From the NCBI RefSeq assembly GCF_001855385.1, contig NZ_MKIE01000002.1, positions 248,001 to 312,000 of the forward strand: 64,000 nucleotides of DNA. The letters are read 5' to 3'. Positions 41,735 to 50,039 of the stretch are shown here, piece by piece. A program made the translations under genes and the position numbers. Below the pieces are notes generated by a model. That model did not search any database. It saw nothing but the letters and a program-made list of their open reading frames with translations, and was not told where the DNA came from. Numbering within the stretch: position 1 is the first letter of the stretch; every line of letters begins with the position of its first letter. Source of the DNA: Andreesenia angusta. Lineage in GTDB: Bacteria > Bacillota > Clostridia > Tissierellales > Gottschalkiaceae.

Positions 41735-42283
41735 TCAATCAGTTCCTTCCTCTTCTTGAATTTCCAAATTCTCATCGCTTTCCAGTATAGGCAGCTCCTT
41801 TATAGACCCCAGTCCGAAAGCCCTTAGAAACTCGTCTGTAGTTCCGTAGAGTATCGGCTTTCCTGGTTTGTCCAGCCTTCCCACTTCAGCTATGAGCTGT
41901 CTGTCTGCAAGTGTCTGAACCGCTTTGTCGCATTTTACGCCACGTATATCCTCTATCTCTGTCTTGGTTATAGGCTGCTTGTATGCAACTATTGTAAGCG
42001 TCTCAAGCGCAGCGTTCGATATGCCCTTGTTCTCTTTTCTGTTGTGCAGCTTCTTTACATACTCGAAATGCTCGAGCCTTGTGCTCAGCTGATAGGACTG
42101 CTCTGTCCTGACTATCTGGATGCCTCTTCTATTGTAGTTGAATTCGTCTCTCATCTCTTCTATTATCTTTACAAGCTCTTGTCTTGGGGTTTCAAGTATC
42201 TTCTCTATCTCTCTTATGTGGAGAGGCTCCCCCCATGTAAAGAGAAGTCCCTCTATAACGGCTTTTATCTCTTTTATGTCCAT
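41735..42283 (-). CDS. scpB: Segregation and condensation protein B
   Basis: The 182-residue product is a tandem winged-helix protein that binds ScpA within the SMC condensin complex. Conserved parts include IEGLLFTWGEPL at the start and LETLTIVAYKQPITKTEIEDI and IRGVKCDKAVQTL-type patterns later. It follows scpA by one base and precedes rluB by two, so they are cotranscribed. Confidence 0.95.
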   Translation of the reverse strand: MDIKEIKAVIEGLLFTWGEPLHIREIEKILETPRQELVKIIEEMRDEFNYNRRGIQIVRTEQSYQLSTRLEHFEYVKKLHNRKENKGISNAALETLTIVAYKQPITKTEIEDIRGVKCDKAVQTLADRQLIAEVGRLDKPGKPILYGTTDEFLRAFGLGSIKELPILESDENLEIQEEEGTD

Positions 42284-42284
42284 A

Positions 42285-43028
42285 TTAAACTCTCCTACTC
42301 AATATCACGTCGCCAAAAGGCGTGTCCTGCCTAAATGCTACCTGACTTCTCTTTATCAGCTCCAGCAGAGCTATAAACACAGTGACTATCTTGTTTCTGC
42401 TGACAGGAGCGGCGTTTTCAAAGAGCTTTTCAAACGTAGTGTCTTTTCCTGTGTGCAGCGAACGCAAGATAAGCTCCACTCCCTGCTCTATCGTCAAATC
42501 GTCTCTCTGCACTCTTGTAAACACCTTCTCTTCCTCGTCTTCTTCCACCATGCGCTTCTGCTTTTCTTCGTACTTTAGGACCACTTTTCTGTAGGCCTCT
42601 AGCAGCATGTCCACTTTAAGCCCCTCTGTGCTAAACGGCTCCTCCTCCAGTATGACTTCCTCTTTGAGCCTGTAGTAAACCTTGCTGTATACTTCGTTTC
42701 TCTCCTTTAGCTCGCCCGACGCAAGCTTGTACTTCTTGTACTCTATGAGCTTTCTCACTAGCTCTTCCCTCGGGTCTTCCTCCTCCTCTTCCTTCTTGGG
42801 CTTTGGCAGAAGCATCCTCGACTTTATCTCTAGAAGTGTGGAGGCCATCAGTATAAATTCGCTTGTGACGTCTAAGTTAAGGTCCTCCATAGCCTCCACA
42901 TAATCTATATACTGCTCCGTGACTTCCGATATAGGTATGTCGTATATATCTATCTTGTTTTTGTCTATAAGGTGGTACAGAAGGTCCATAGGTCCTTCAA
43001 ACTTTTCAAGTACTATGCTGTATCCCAT
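42285..43028 (-). CDS. scpA: Segregation and condensation protein A
   Basis: The 247-residue product is the kleisin that bridges SMC heads. It begins with YSIVLEKFEGPMDLLYHLIDKNKIDIYDIPISEVTEQYI-type sequence, carries an acidic middle (KKEEEEEDPRE), and ends in a winged-helix region (VFIALLELIKRSQVAF). It lies nine bases after the M50 protease gene and one base before scpB. Confidence 0.95.
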   Translation of the reverse strand: MGYSIVLEKFEGPMDLLYHLIDKNKIDIYDIPISEVTEQYIDYVEAMEDLNLDVTSEFILMASTLLEIKSRMLLPKPKKEEEEEDPREELVRKLIEYKKYKLASGELKERNEVYSKVYYRLKEEVILEEEPFSTEGLKVDMLLEAYRKVVLKYEEKQKRMVEEDEEEKVFTRVQRDDLTIEQGVELILRSLHTGKDTTFEKLFENAAPVSRNKIVTVFIALLELIKRSQVAFRQDTPFGDVILSRRV

Positions 43029-43037
43029 CTATTCCTC

Positions 43038-43676
43038 CTAAAATACCAGCGTCTGGGCTACTCTAAGCAGTATCCCCAGCGCCCAGTTGAGTGCAGGTGT
43101 CAGTATCCTTCCCAGTCCCCCAGTCAGCAGAAGTAGCACCAGCAGTAGATACATATATCTCTCGTACTGGTAGAACTTGATCTCGTACTTCATAGGCAGC
43201 AAGCTAGCAAGCACTTTGGATCCATCTAGCGGCGGAACCGGTATCATATTGAAAAGCCCCAGCACCAAATTGTACTGCATCGCATAGAAAATCACTTTTG
43301 AAACCATAGTGCTCGCTCCGAACTTAACTGTCAGAGCCATTATCAAGGCGAAAACGGCTGCAAGCACGAAGTTCATGGCAGATCCAGCTATAGATACTAG
43401 TATGACATCTCGCTTTCTTCGCTTCAGGTTTCTATAGTCCACTGGAACAGGCTTCGCCCATCCGAAGCCTACAAATATCAACATCAGAAATCCTATCGGA
43501 TCTATATGAGCTAGCGGGTCTAGTGTGAGCCTCCCTCTCGCCTTGGCTGTATTGTCCCCCAGAATATAAGCCATATATCCATGAGCCAGCTCGTGAAAGC
43601 TTATGGCCACCAGGAGCCCCGGCATTATGGTCAATGTGTCTATAAGCCAGTTTATGATCCCGTTCATTTGAAACAT
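43038..43676 (-). CDS. Site-2 protease family (M50) membrane protease
   Basis: The 212-residue product has several membrane helices and the zinc protease motif HELAHGYMA near residue 28, plus the third ligand region NMIPVPPLDGSKV. M50 proteases cut inside the membrane; this short subgroup often stands next to scpA in Firmicutes, as here. It starts at ATG 43676 after GGAGATG. The substrate is unknown. Confidence 0.92.
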   Translation of the reverse strand: MFQMNGIINWLIDTLTIMPGLLVAISFHELAHGYMAYILGDNTAKARGRLTLDPLAHIDPIGFLMLIFVGFGWAKPVPVDYRNLKRRKRDVILVSIAGSAMNFVLAAVFALIMALTVKFGASTMVSKVIFYAMQYNLVLGLFNMIPVPPLDGSKVLASLLPMKYEIKFYQYERYMYLLLVLLLLTGGLGRILTPALNWALGILLRVAQTLVF

Positions 43677-43715
43677 TTAATCATCTCCATCTATTTTTAT
43701 CTAATATTAAGTATA

Positions 43716-43756
43716 CGTCAAAGTGGCCAAGTATTCAATACTTGGCCACTTTGACG
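43716..43756. repeat. 41-base perfect inverted repeat, no T-run
   Basis: Twenty-base arms (CGTCAAAGTGGCCAAGTATT and its exact complement) are separated by a single C. It lies between the pyrimidine phosphorylase stop and the protease start. As RNA it would form a stem of about 18 pairs with a five-base loop. Unlike the other terminators in the window it has no T-run on either strand. Confidence 0.85.
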
Positions 43757-43782
43757 ATTCCTATATTTGATTTATTTGACTC

Positions 43783-45108
43783 TCAATAAGTCTTTATTCC
43801 ATCTCTGTCTACTTTTCCAAGTATCAGCTTTCTCTTCGGAACGAAGTGCTTTGAAATAGAGTAGGCCAACTTCAGCTTTTCGCACGCCGCCTTTCCCACT
43901 TCCTCGTCGTTGCAGTGGATGTAACCTATTATATCTCCAGCCGCTACAGCATCGCCTATCTTTTTCGAGATGACTACACCAGCTGAAAGGTCTATTTCGC
44001 TCTCTTTTGTCTCTCTTCCGGCTCCCACCATAAGGGCCGTCTTTCCGACTTCCTCAGCCTCTATGGCTTCCACATGGCCGAATGCGTCGGATCTGACTTC
44101 CAGCACATGCTTGGCCTTTGGCAACTTGGATATATCCTCTATCTGCTCTATATTTCCTCCTTGAGACTCCACCATCTCTAAGAACTTCCTGTATGCAGCG
44201 CCCGACTCAAGCGTGTCTAAAAGCTTGGCTCTAGCCTCCTCTTTTGTCTTTGCGGCATTCCCAAGCAGTAGAAGCTCCTCTCCCAGCACAAGGCAAAGCT
44301 CTGTCAGATCTTTAGGCCCGTTGTTCTTCAGCGTCTCAACAGACTCTGCGACCTCTAACGCATTCCCCACTGTGTTTCCAAGTGGCTGGTCCATATCTGT
44401 AAGATAGCATACAGTCTCTCTGTCGAAGCTCTGTCCTATCCTGACCATCTCGTTTGAAAGCTCGTATGCGTCGTCTAAGTTTTTCATAAAAGCTCCACTT
44501 CCGACTTTTACATCTATGACTATGGCATCCGACTTAAGCGAAAGCTTCTTGCTCATAACGCTCGCAGCTATAAGCGATATATTGTCTACAGTGGCGGTTA
44601 CGTCTCTAAGCGCATATATCTTCTTGTCCGCAGGGGCTATATTGCCGCTTTGACTGCAGATACAGAGCTTGGTCTTGTTTATTATAGCTAGAAACTCCTC
44701 TTCTGTAAGCTGAGTTCTGAACCCCTCTATAGAGTCCAGCTTGTCAAGCGTTCCTCCCGTATGGCCAAGTCCTCGTCCAGACATCTTGGAAAAAGGAAGT
44801 CCACAGGCTGCCACCATAGGCCCCAGTATGAGCGTCGTCTTGTCTCCGACTCCTCCGGTGCTGTGCTTATCCACTTTCCTTCCGTTTACCCCCGAGAGGT
44901 CCACTGTGTCTCCTGACTCAAGCATCGCCTTTGTGAGGTGCTCTGTCTCTTTTCTGCTCATCTTGTTTATATATATGGCCATCAGAAGCGCCGACGCCTG
45001 GTAGTCTGGAATTTCCCCTGAAGTATATCCCTCTATGAAATAGCTTATCTCCGCCTCTGAAAGCTCTTTTCTGTCACGCTTTTTCTGAATTATATCGTAC
45101 ATTCTCAT
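43783..45108 (-). CDS. pdp: Pyrimidine-nucleoside phosphorylase
   Basis: The 441-residue product splits thymidine or uridine with phosphate. It has the phosphate-binding DKHSTGGVGDKTTL block, the SGRGLGHTGGTLDKL stretch and the C-terminal PYNP domain. Length is typical of pyrimidine and thymidine phosphorylases; which base it prefers cannot be read. It lies 12 bases after the purine enzyme in a salvage operon. Confidence 0.95.
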   Translation of the reverse strand: MRMYDIIQKKRDRKELSEAEISYFIEGYTSGEIPDYQASALLMAIYINKMSRKETEHLTKAMLESGDTVDLSGVNGRKVDKHSTGGVGDKTTLILGPMVAACGLPFSKMSGRGLGHTGGTLDKLDSIEGFRTQLTEEEFLAIINKTKLCICSQSGNIAPADKKIYALRDVTATVDNISLIAASVMSKKLSLKSDAIVIDVKVGSGAFMKNLDDAYELSNEMVRIGQSFDRETVCYLTDMDQPLGNTVGNALEVAESVETLKNNGPKDLTELCLVLGEELLLLGNAAKTKEEARAKLLDTLESGAAYRKFLEMVESQGGNIEQIEDISKLPKAKHVLEVRSDAFGHVEAIEAEEVGKTALMVGAGRETKESEIDLSAGVVISKKIGDAVAAGDIIGYIHCNDEEVGKAACEKLKLAYSISKHFVPKRKLILGKVDRDGIKTY

Positions 45109-45120
45109 ATTCTCTTCCCC

Positions 45121-45939
45121 CTAGATTCTCTCCAGTATTCCAAGCACAAGAGCCACAAACTTCTCTCTTGCTATTTCGCTTGTCTCTATGACCTCGCTGT
45201 GGTCTAGAGGCTTGTCCAGTATCCCGGAGGCCATATTGGTTATGCACGATATCCCAAGCACCCTGATTCCACCGTGGTTTGCAACTATGACTTCCGGCAC
45301 TGTAGACATTCCAACTGCGTCCACTCCCAGCGTCTGTAGCATCCTGACCTCTGCTGGTGTTTCGTAGCTAGGCCCTGTAACCCAAGCATATACACCGCTC
45401 TTCAAGTCAGTCCCCTGAGACTCTGCAACTGATTTAGCTATTTGCATCATATCTCTATCATAGGCCCTGGACATATCTGGAAAACGGTTGCCGAGTTCGT
45501 CGTAGTTTATGCCTATAAGCGGGTTTCTAAGCGAGAAGTTGATGTGATCCTCTATGAGCATCAAGTCCCCAGGCACGAAGTCCATGTTGCTTCCCCCTGC
45601 GGCATTTGTCACAACTATCTTCTTCACTCCCAAGCTCTTCATGACTCTCACCGGAAAAGTAACCGACTCCAGGTCATAGCCCTCGTAGTAGTGGAACCTG
45701 CCCTTCATGGCCATCACGGCTTTTCCCTTAAGCGTTCCGAACACAAGTGCTCCCTCGTGGCCTTCCACAGTGGAGACAGGGAAATGCGGTATGTCCTTGT
45801 ACTCTATCTTTACTGCGTCTTCTATCTCATCCGCCAAGCTTCCAAGTCCTGACCCAAGTATAAGCCCTATCTCTGGCGATACTCCTGTTTTTGAACTTAG
45901 AAACTCTCTTGTTTGATCTATTTTTTCGATTATATTCAT
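45121..45939 (-). CDS. punA: Purine nucleoside phosphorylase
   Basis: The 272-residue product is a trimeric-type PNP that splits inosine and guanosine. It has LGSGLGSLAD at the phosphate site, RFHYYEGYD, VVTNAAGGSNMDFVPGDLM and the ISCITNMASG end block. Together with the pyrimidine enzyme it forms a nucleoside salvage pair downstream of the XerD-like gene. Confidence 0.95.
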   Translation of the reverse strand: MNIIEKIDQTREFLSSKTGVSPEIGLILGSGLGSLADEIEDAVKIEYKDIPHFPVSTVEGHEGALVFGTLKGKAVMAMKGRFHYYEGYDLESVTFPVRVMKSLGVKKIVVTNAAGGSNMDFVPGDLMLIEDHINFSLRNPLIGINYDELGNRFPDMSRAYDRDMMQIAKSVAESQGTDLKSGVYAWVTGPSYETPAEVRMLQTLGVDAVGMSTVPEVIVANHGGIRVLGISCITNMASGILDKPLDHSEVIETSEIAREKFVALVLGILERI

Positions 45940-45955
45940 GCTATCCCTCCGTCTT

Positions 45956-46027
45956 TTATCTCTCGTATACGGATTTATACCCAGCTTTTAAGGCTTTCAC
46001 CATTTTATCTGCGGTGAAACTTGCCAT
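45956..46027 (-). CDS. Possible 23-aa small gene
   Basis: An ATG three bases after the XerD-like stop opens a 23-codon frame (MASFTADKMVKALKAGYKSVYER). It lies in the gap before punA. The ribosome site is weak (AAGG). The peptide is basic and helical. It could be a leader peptide or chance. Confidence 0.25.
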   Translation of the reverse strand: MASFTADKMVKALKAGYKSVYER

Positions 46028-46029
46028 CT

Positions 46030-46911
46030 CTATTTCGACCTTGGATGGGTCTTTCTGTAGACTTCCTTCAGCTTCTGGTCGCATTTAAGCTGGTATATCT
46101 GGGTGGTGGATATATCCACATGTCCCAATAGGTCCTGTATCGACTTTATGTCGGCCCCGTTTTCAATCATGTGGACAGCAAAGGAATGCCTCATAGTCAG
46201 CGGATTTATGTTCTTGTCTATGTTTGCAACCTTGGCATAGTCTTTTATCATCTTCCAGAGGCCCTGCCTCGTAAGCTTATCGCCTCTCATATTCAGAAAA
46301 AGCGTTTCGCTGTCGGATTTCTCTAGCACATGTCTTCCGTACTTCAGATACTCCTGAAGCTCAGCTTTCGCTTTTTTGCTTATAGGCACATATCTCTCTC
46401 CGTCTGAGCTTTCGCTGCATTTGACGTACTCCAGCTCCAGATTTATGTCATCTAGCTTAAGCTCCACAATTTCGCTTACCTTTAGTCCACTTCCGTACAT
46501 TATCTCGAGTATGGCCCTGTCCCTGATCCCCTTTATGCTGTTTGTGTCTGGAGCGCATAGCAGTCTCTCTACTTCGCTTATAGTTAGCGTCTCTGGAGTC
46601 TTCCGCTCCTGCTTGGGCGACTTTATATTTATAGTCGGGTCCTTGTCTACAGCTCCGGAGTTCATCAAAAACTGATAAAAGCATCTTATAGATGCTATTT
46701 TTCTAGATACAGTGGCCACAGAAACTCCTCGACTCTCTATGGCCATCTTATATGAAAGTATATCTGTCTTGTTGACTTCATTTAGGGGCTTTTTGCACCA
46801 CTCCATATACTGCCTTATGTCCGCCATATAGCTAGAGACTGTGCTTTCAGAGCTCATCTTTTCATTTTCAAGAAAACCCTTAAAGCCATACAGGAGCTTT
46901 TCAGTTTCCAT
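46030..46911 (-). CDS. XerD-like tyrosine recombinase with altered active site
   Basis: The 293-residue product aligns over its full length with XerD, including a normal N-terminal core-binding domain and C-terminal LGHVDISTTQIY. But the catalytic set RKHRHY is changed: the first Arg is Lys (GSGLKVSE), the GKGNK lysine block reads SESSDGER, and the first His is Leu (NPLTMRHSF). The second Arg, the GH histidine and the Tyr nucleophile are kept. It stands in the place XerD holds in related clusters, so it may be a divergent paralogue that binds but does not recombine DNA, or a special enzyme. It overlaps the Nudix gene by 11 bases. Confidence 0.85.
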   Translation of the reverse strand: METEKLLYGFKGFLENEKMSSESTVSSYMADIRQYMEWCKKPLNEVNKTDILSYKMAIESRGVSVATVSRKIASIRCFYQFLMNSGAVDKDPTINIKSPKQERKTPETLTISEVERLLCAPDTNSIKGIRDRAILEIMYGSGLKVSEIVELKLDDINLELEYVKCSESSDGERYVPISKKAKAELQEYLKYGRHVLEKSDSETLFLNMRGDKLTRQGLWKMIKDYAKVANIDKNINPLTMRHSFAVHMIENGADIKSIQDLLGHVDISTTQIYQLKCDQKLKEVYRKTHPRSK

Positions 46912-47449
46912 AGCTACAAACCTCTTTCTCTCTCATAAGGTGCATCACACCTATTATGCTCTTTGCGTCTTGAAGCTCAGATAAGAGGCTCCCTAGCTCT
47001 TCTATTCTGTACTTCTCGACCTCCAGAAACTCGCCTTCATCCAACGCTTCACCTACAAATTCAAGCTCTTTCGCAATATACACGTATACCTTTTCGCTAC
47101 AAAATCCAGGCGCAGTGTAGAATTCAGAGAGCAGCTCTATACTCCCAGCTTTGTAGCCAGTCTCCTCCCTTAGCTCTCTTTCCGCACACTCTAGAGGGTC
47201 CTCCCCCGCTTCCAGTTTCCCAGCTGGAAGCTCGAGGAGCTCCTTTTCCATGGCCTTTCTGTACTGCCTGACCATCAGCAGTTCGCCCGAGTCTGTGACA
47301 GCTACAACTGCCACGCCACCGCTGTGCTCCACTATCTCTCTCTTAGAGCTGCTTCCGTCTGGAAGCTCCACCGTGTCAAGCCTCAGCTTGAGTATTTTTC
47401 CGTCGTATATATCCTTTGAATCTATGGTCTTTTCCTCGAATTTTGCCAA
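46901..47449 (-). CDS. Nudix hydrolase, ADP-ribose pyrophosphatase type
   Basis: The 182-residue product has the Nudix box, with GKLEAGEDPLECAE followed by RELREETGY, preceded by strand patterns typical of ADP-ribose pyrophosphatases (REIVEHSGGVAVVAV, QYRKAMEKELLELPAG). It likely cleaves ADP-ribose or related nucleotide sugars. I start it at TTG 47449, eight bases after GGAGG; the longer TTG start lies inside the upstream gene. In Mycobacterium tuberculosis a Nudix gene also precedes xerD. Confidence 0.92.
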   Translation of the reverse strand: MAKFEEKTIDSKDIYDGKILKLRLDTVELPDGSSSKREIVEHSGGVAVVAVTDSGELLMVRQYRKAMEKELLELPAGKLEAGEDPLECAERELREETGYKAGSIELLSEFYTAPGFCSEKVYVYIAKELEFVGEALDEGEFLEVEKYRIEELGSLLSELQDAKSIIGVMHLMREKEVCSYGN

Positions 47450-47450
47450 C

Positions 47451-48533
47451 TTACTCGCCTCCAAGCTTTACTGCATAGTTTGCAACTGCGCCAAGTGTCT
47501 CGAAAAAGGCTCTGTCTTCGTCGTAGCCTCTTCCCATCGTCTTTATCCTAAGATTGTAGCTGTCCAGCGACTCTTTCAGATCGCTTCCGTCTTCAAAGCA
47601 GATGCTGTGAAGAGTTCCCAAGCCGCTCTGCTCTATCTGGGACTTTATAAAGCTGTCTTCCTCCTGCCCCAGCTTTGGAAATACAAGTTCAGTCGGCTTG
47701 TTCATTATCTCTCCGAATATGGTCAAGCTGTGATGGCTTATGCCCCTGTGCCTGATTCTCTTGTCTGCAAAGCTCAACCTAGGCACCGAGATAGACCTTC
47801 CTCCAAGGCTTTTCACGGCATCAGAGATATAGCCCTGCTCTATTCCGCTGAAACCGTACTTGGTGCCTGTTCCAGCTATTCCTGGTCCCATGGCCACTAT
47901 CGTCACATCGCTCTTTAGCACTTCCTTGGCCACTACAAGCGCTGTATATATGTTCACAGTCTCGTAGTCTCCTCCAAATGCCTGTCCAGAAGTTATAGTA
48001 TTGTCCACTATCCCCTTTGCCTTGAGGTCGGTGACCGTCTTGCTGAAGTCTATAGGAAGAGCCCCTCCATCTGTCATTATGTAGTTTATCTTTGTCTCAG
48101 GGCTCTTGCACTTTATATGCGAGGCTATAGGCGCCAGCATGCTGTGAAGCGTGCCTATTATAAATAAAGAGCCTTCAAGCGACTTAAAATTCTTTACAGT
48201 CTCGTAGTGAGGACTGTCCTCTTCTTCGCAGGCCATGCACTTAAGCTGCATAGGCGTATACCTAAGTTTCATTATATGCCCGCTGCCTGAAAGGTCCTGA
48301 GATTGAATACTCTCGTTTGCTATTACGAAGTGCTGCCCTCCAGTCCCAAGGTTCAGCTCTACAGCAGTTGTGTTTAAAACCAGCTCGTCTCCGAGCTTAG
48401 GCCTGCCTGTAAGCTCCACGTAGTTCACTGCGTTCTGGATTTCACCCTCTATATTGACTTTGAGCCAGTATATCTTTTCATTAGACTCAACTATCTCGGC
48501 CACCTGGCCTCTCTTAAACGATATCATTTCCAT
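47451..48533 (-). CDS. DUF3866 family protein
   Basis: The 360-residue product belongs to the uncharacterised DUF3866 family. It has a beta-rich N-terminus (VNIEGEIQNAVNYVELTG), a middle with LNLGTGGQHFVIAN and LKCMACEEEDSPHY, and a Rossmann-like part with MGPGIAGTGTKYGFSG. No catalytic motif I can name is visible. It starts one base after the MraY-like stop and is followed directly by the Nudix gene, so it belongs to the steA-steB-GT2 operon. The function is unknown. Confidence 0.88.
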   Translation of the reverse strand: MEMISFKRGQVAEIVESNEKIYWLKVNIEGEIQNAVNYVELTGRPKLGDELVLNTTAVELNLGTGGQHFVIANESIQSQDLSGSGHIMKLRYTPMQLKCMACEEEDSPHYETVKNFKSLEGSLFIIGTLHSMLAPIASHIKCKSPETKINYIMTDGGALPIDFSKTVTDLKAKGIVDNTITSGQAFGGDYETVNIYTALVVAKEVLKSDVTIVAMGPGIAGTGTKYGFSGIEQGYISDAVKSLGGRSISVPRLSFADKRIRHRGISHHSLTIFGEIMNKPTELVFPKLGQEEDSFIKSQIEQSGLGTLHSICFEDGSDLKESLDSYNLRIKTMGRGYDEDRAFFETLGAVANYAVKLGGE

Positions 48534-49352
48534 CTACCTTCTTCCAAATTTATCTATTGTCTTGAGCAGCTTGTTGGACTCTATTATCTTGGTAAAAGAA
48601 TAGAACTCCGAAATCACATGAAGCGCCACCAGCACTCCAAGGTACACAAGCTTTGTAGCAAACGGGCTCGTCATAGCTGCAAAGACTCCAAGCGTAATGC
48701 CCATGGCGTTCGAACCTACGTCCCCCAGCATCGACTTGGCTCTTAGATCGTATCCTATATAGGCAAGCACCACACCTATGGCTGAAATCATCAAGAAGCT
48801 GTAGACGCTAAAAGCGGATGTCAGAATCGTCACAACCCCTAGAAATAGAAACGCTTTACAAGCCCTGCCCGGCCTTAAGTCGAACAGATTTATTATGTTG
48901 GTAAAAAGCGCTACAAGTAGCGTGTTCACGCCCAGCTCTATGATTCCACCTGAGATTGGAAGCGAGATAAGGAACCCTATCCCAAATCCAGATATGGCCT
49001 TAAGCCCTCCAGTCGTCAGCTTTCCGCCTAAAAGCGACTTTATATGGCCTTTGAAGCCCTTGGTGCCTTTGTCCCCTATGAGGTCGTCCATAAGGCCCAC
49101 AAACCCCATAGACAGAACTCCTAGTACCAAACTATACACTACCTTGAAGTCCTGCTTAAAATAAAGGTTTGCAAGCATAACAGCTGTGACCTGAGACAGC
49201 ACATAGGCTATGCCGAGCCCTACCGGTATCTTCTCACCTCTGTAGTTTTCAGCTGTAGAGTCAGCTTCTAAGAGCATTCTGTATATGAGCGTCTGAAATG
49301 CGAACATTATCACAAATCCCAGCATTAAGACCATGATTTTTTCTAATACCAT
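48534..49352 (-). CDS. MraY-like polyprenyl-phosphate sugar transferase
   Basis: The 272-residue product is a multi-helix membrane protein of the MraY/WecA superfamily: GFVGLMDDLIGD (metal-binding Asp pair), TNIINLFDLRPGRA in place of MraY's NxxNxxDGLDG, and MLGDVGSNAMG. It should move a phospho-sugar to a lipid carrier, but the DLRPGRA variant differs from MraY and WecA, so the sugar is unknown. It lies between GT2 and DUF3866 in one operon. Confidence 0.85.
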   Translation of the reverse strand: MVLEKIMVLMLGFVIMFAFQTLIYRMLLEADSTAENYRGEKIPVGLGIAYVLSQVTAVMLANLYFKQDFKVVYSLVLGVLSMGFVGLMDDLIGDKGTKGFKGHIKSLLGGKLTTGGLKAISGFGIGFLISLPISGGIIELGVNTLLVALFTNIINLFDLRPGRACKAFLFLGVVTILTSAFSVYSFLMISAIGVVLAYIGYDLRAKSMLGDVGSNAMGITLGVFAAMTSPFATKLVYLGVLVALHVISEFYSFTKIIESNKLLKTIDKFGRR

Positions 49353-49364
49353 GAAAATCTCCCC

Positions 49365-50039
49365 TTATCTCTTGAATGGTATGACTATTAGAGTCTTGAG
49401 TATGTCCCAAAACTGTCTTCCTCTGTGTACAAATCCGCTTATGTCTCTGCCTGTTTCTGCATGTGTCATGTCCACTTCCACCTCTACGAGTTTGTACCCC
49501 TGTCTCAATGCCTCTACAGTCATAGCCACTTCTATTCCAAACCTGTCCGGGATGTAGGAGATCGAGTCTATCACTTCTCTCCTGTAGACTCTCTGCCCAG
49601 AGAGAGTCGTGTCTATCTCCTGCTTTGTATAGAAGTACACACCTCTCTTCGCAAGCTGCTTTACCAGCCCAAAGCCTCCCTTTTTCTTCGCCTTGCCAAA
49701 TTTGGCTATGGTGAAGTCTGCATCTCCCTCTATGACAGGAGCTATGAGCTTTGAAAGCTCGCCAGCGCTTGATCCTAAATCGCCGTCAAGCAGAGCCACA
49801 GCTTCGCTTTCAGAGAGCTTAAGCCCTTCTCTTATGGCCTTTCCTTTCCCGCCGTTCTGCTTCATCCTGACTAGCGTCACATCCAGCTTCTCGGCTATGT
49901 CTGCCGTTCCATCCCCAGATGCGTCGTCCACTACTATTATCCTCTCTACATATTCAAGGTTTTTCACTGCATTCACAGTGCTCTCTATCCTGTCTCGTTC
50001 GTTATAAGCTGGTATTATCACATCGACTCTGCTGTCCAT
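49365..50039 (-). CDS. Glycosyltransferase family 2
   Basis: The 224-residue product has a GT-A fold: VDVIIPAYNERDRIEST at the start, IIVVDDASGDGTADIAE, ALLDGDLGSSA (the DxD region) and QRVYRREVIDS. It is dolichol-phosphate-mannose-synthase-like, so it may load a sugar on a lipid phosphate. Its ATG shares one base with the steB stop. Together with the MraY-like enzyme it suggests a lipid-linked glycan made by this operon. Confidence 0.9.
   Translation of the reverse strand: MDSRVDVIIPAYNERDRIESTVNAVKNLEYVERIIVVDDASGDGTADIAEKLDVTLVRMKQNGGKGKAIREGLKLSESEAVALLDGDLGSSAGELSKLIAPVIEGDADFTIAKFGKAKKKGGFGLVKQLAKRGVYFYTKQEIDTTLSGQRVYRREVIDSISYIPDRFGIEVAMTVEALRQGYKLVEVEVDMTHAETGRDISGFVHRGRQFWDILKTLIVIPFKR

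Noticed and set aside
43716-43756. Ordinary intrinsic terminator
   Set aside because: The stem is long and perfect, but no T-run follows on either strand, so I list it as a repeat of unknown role.
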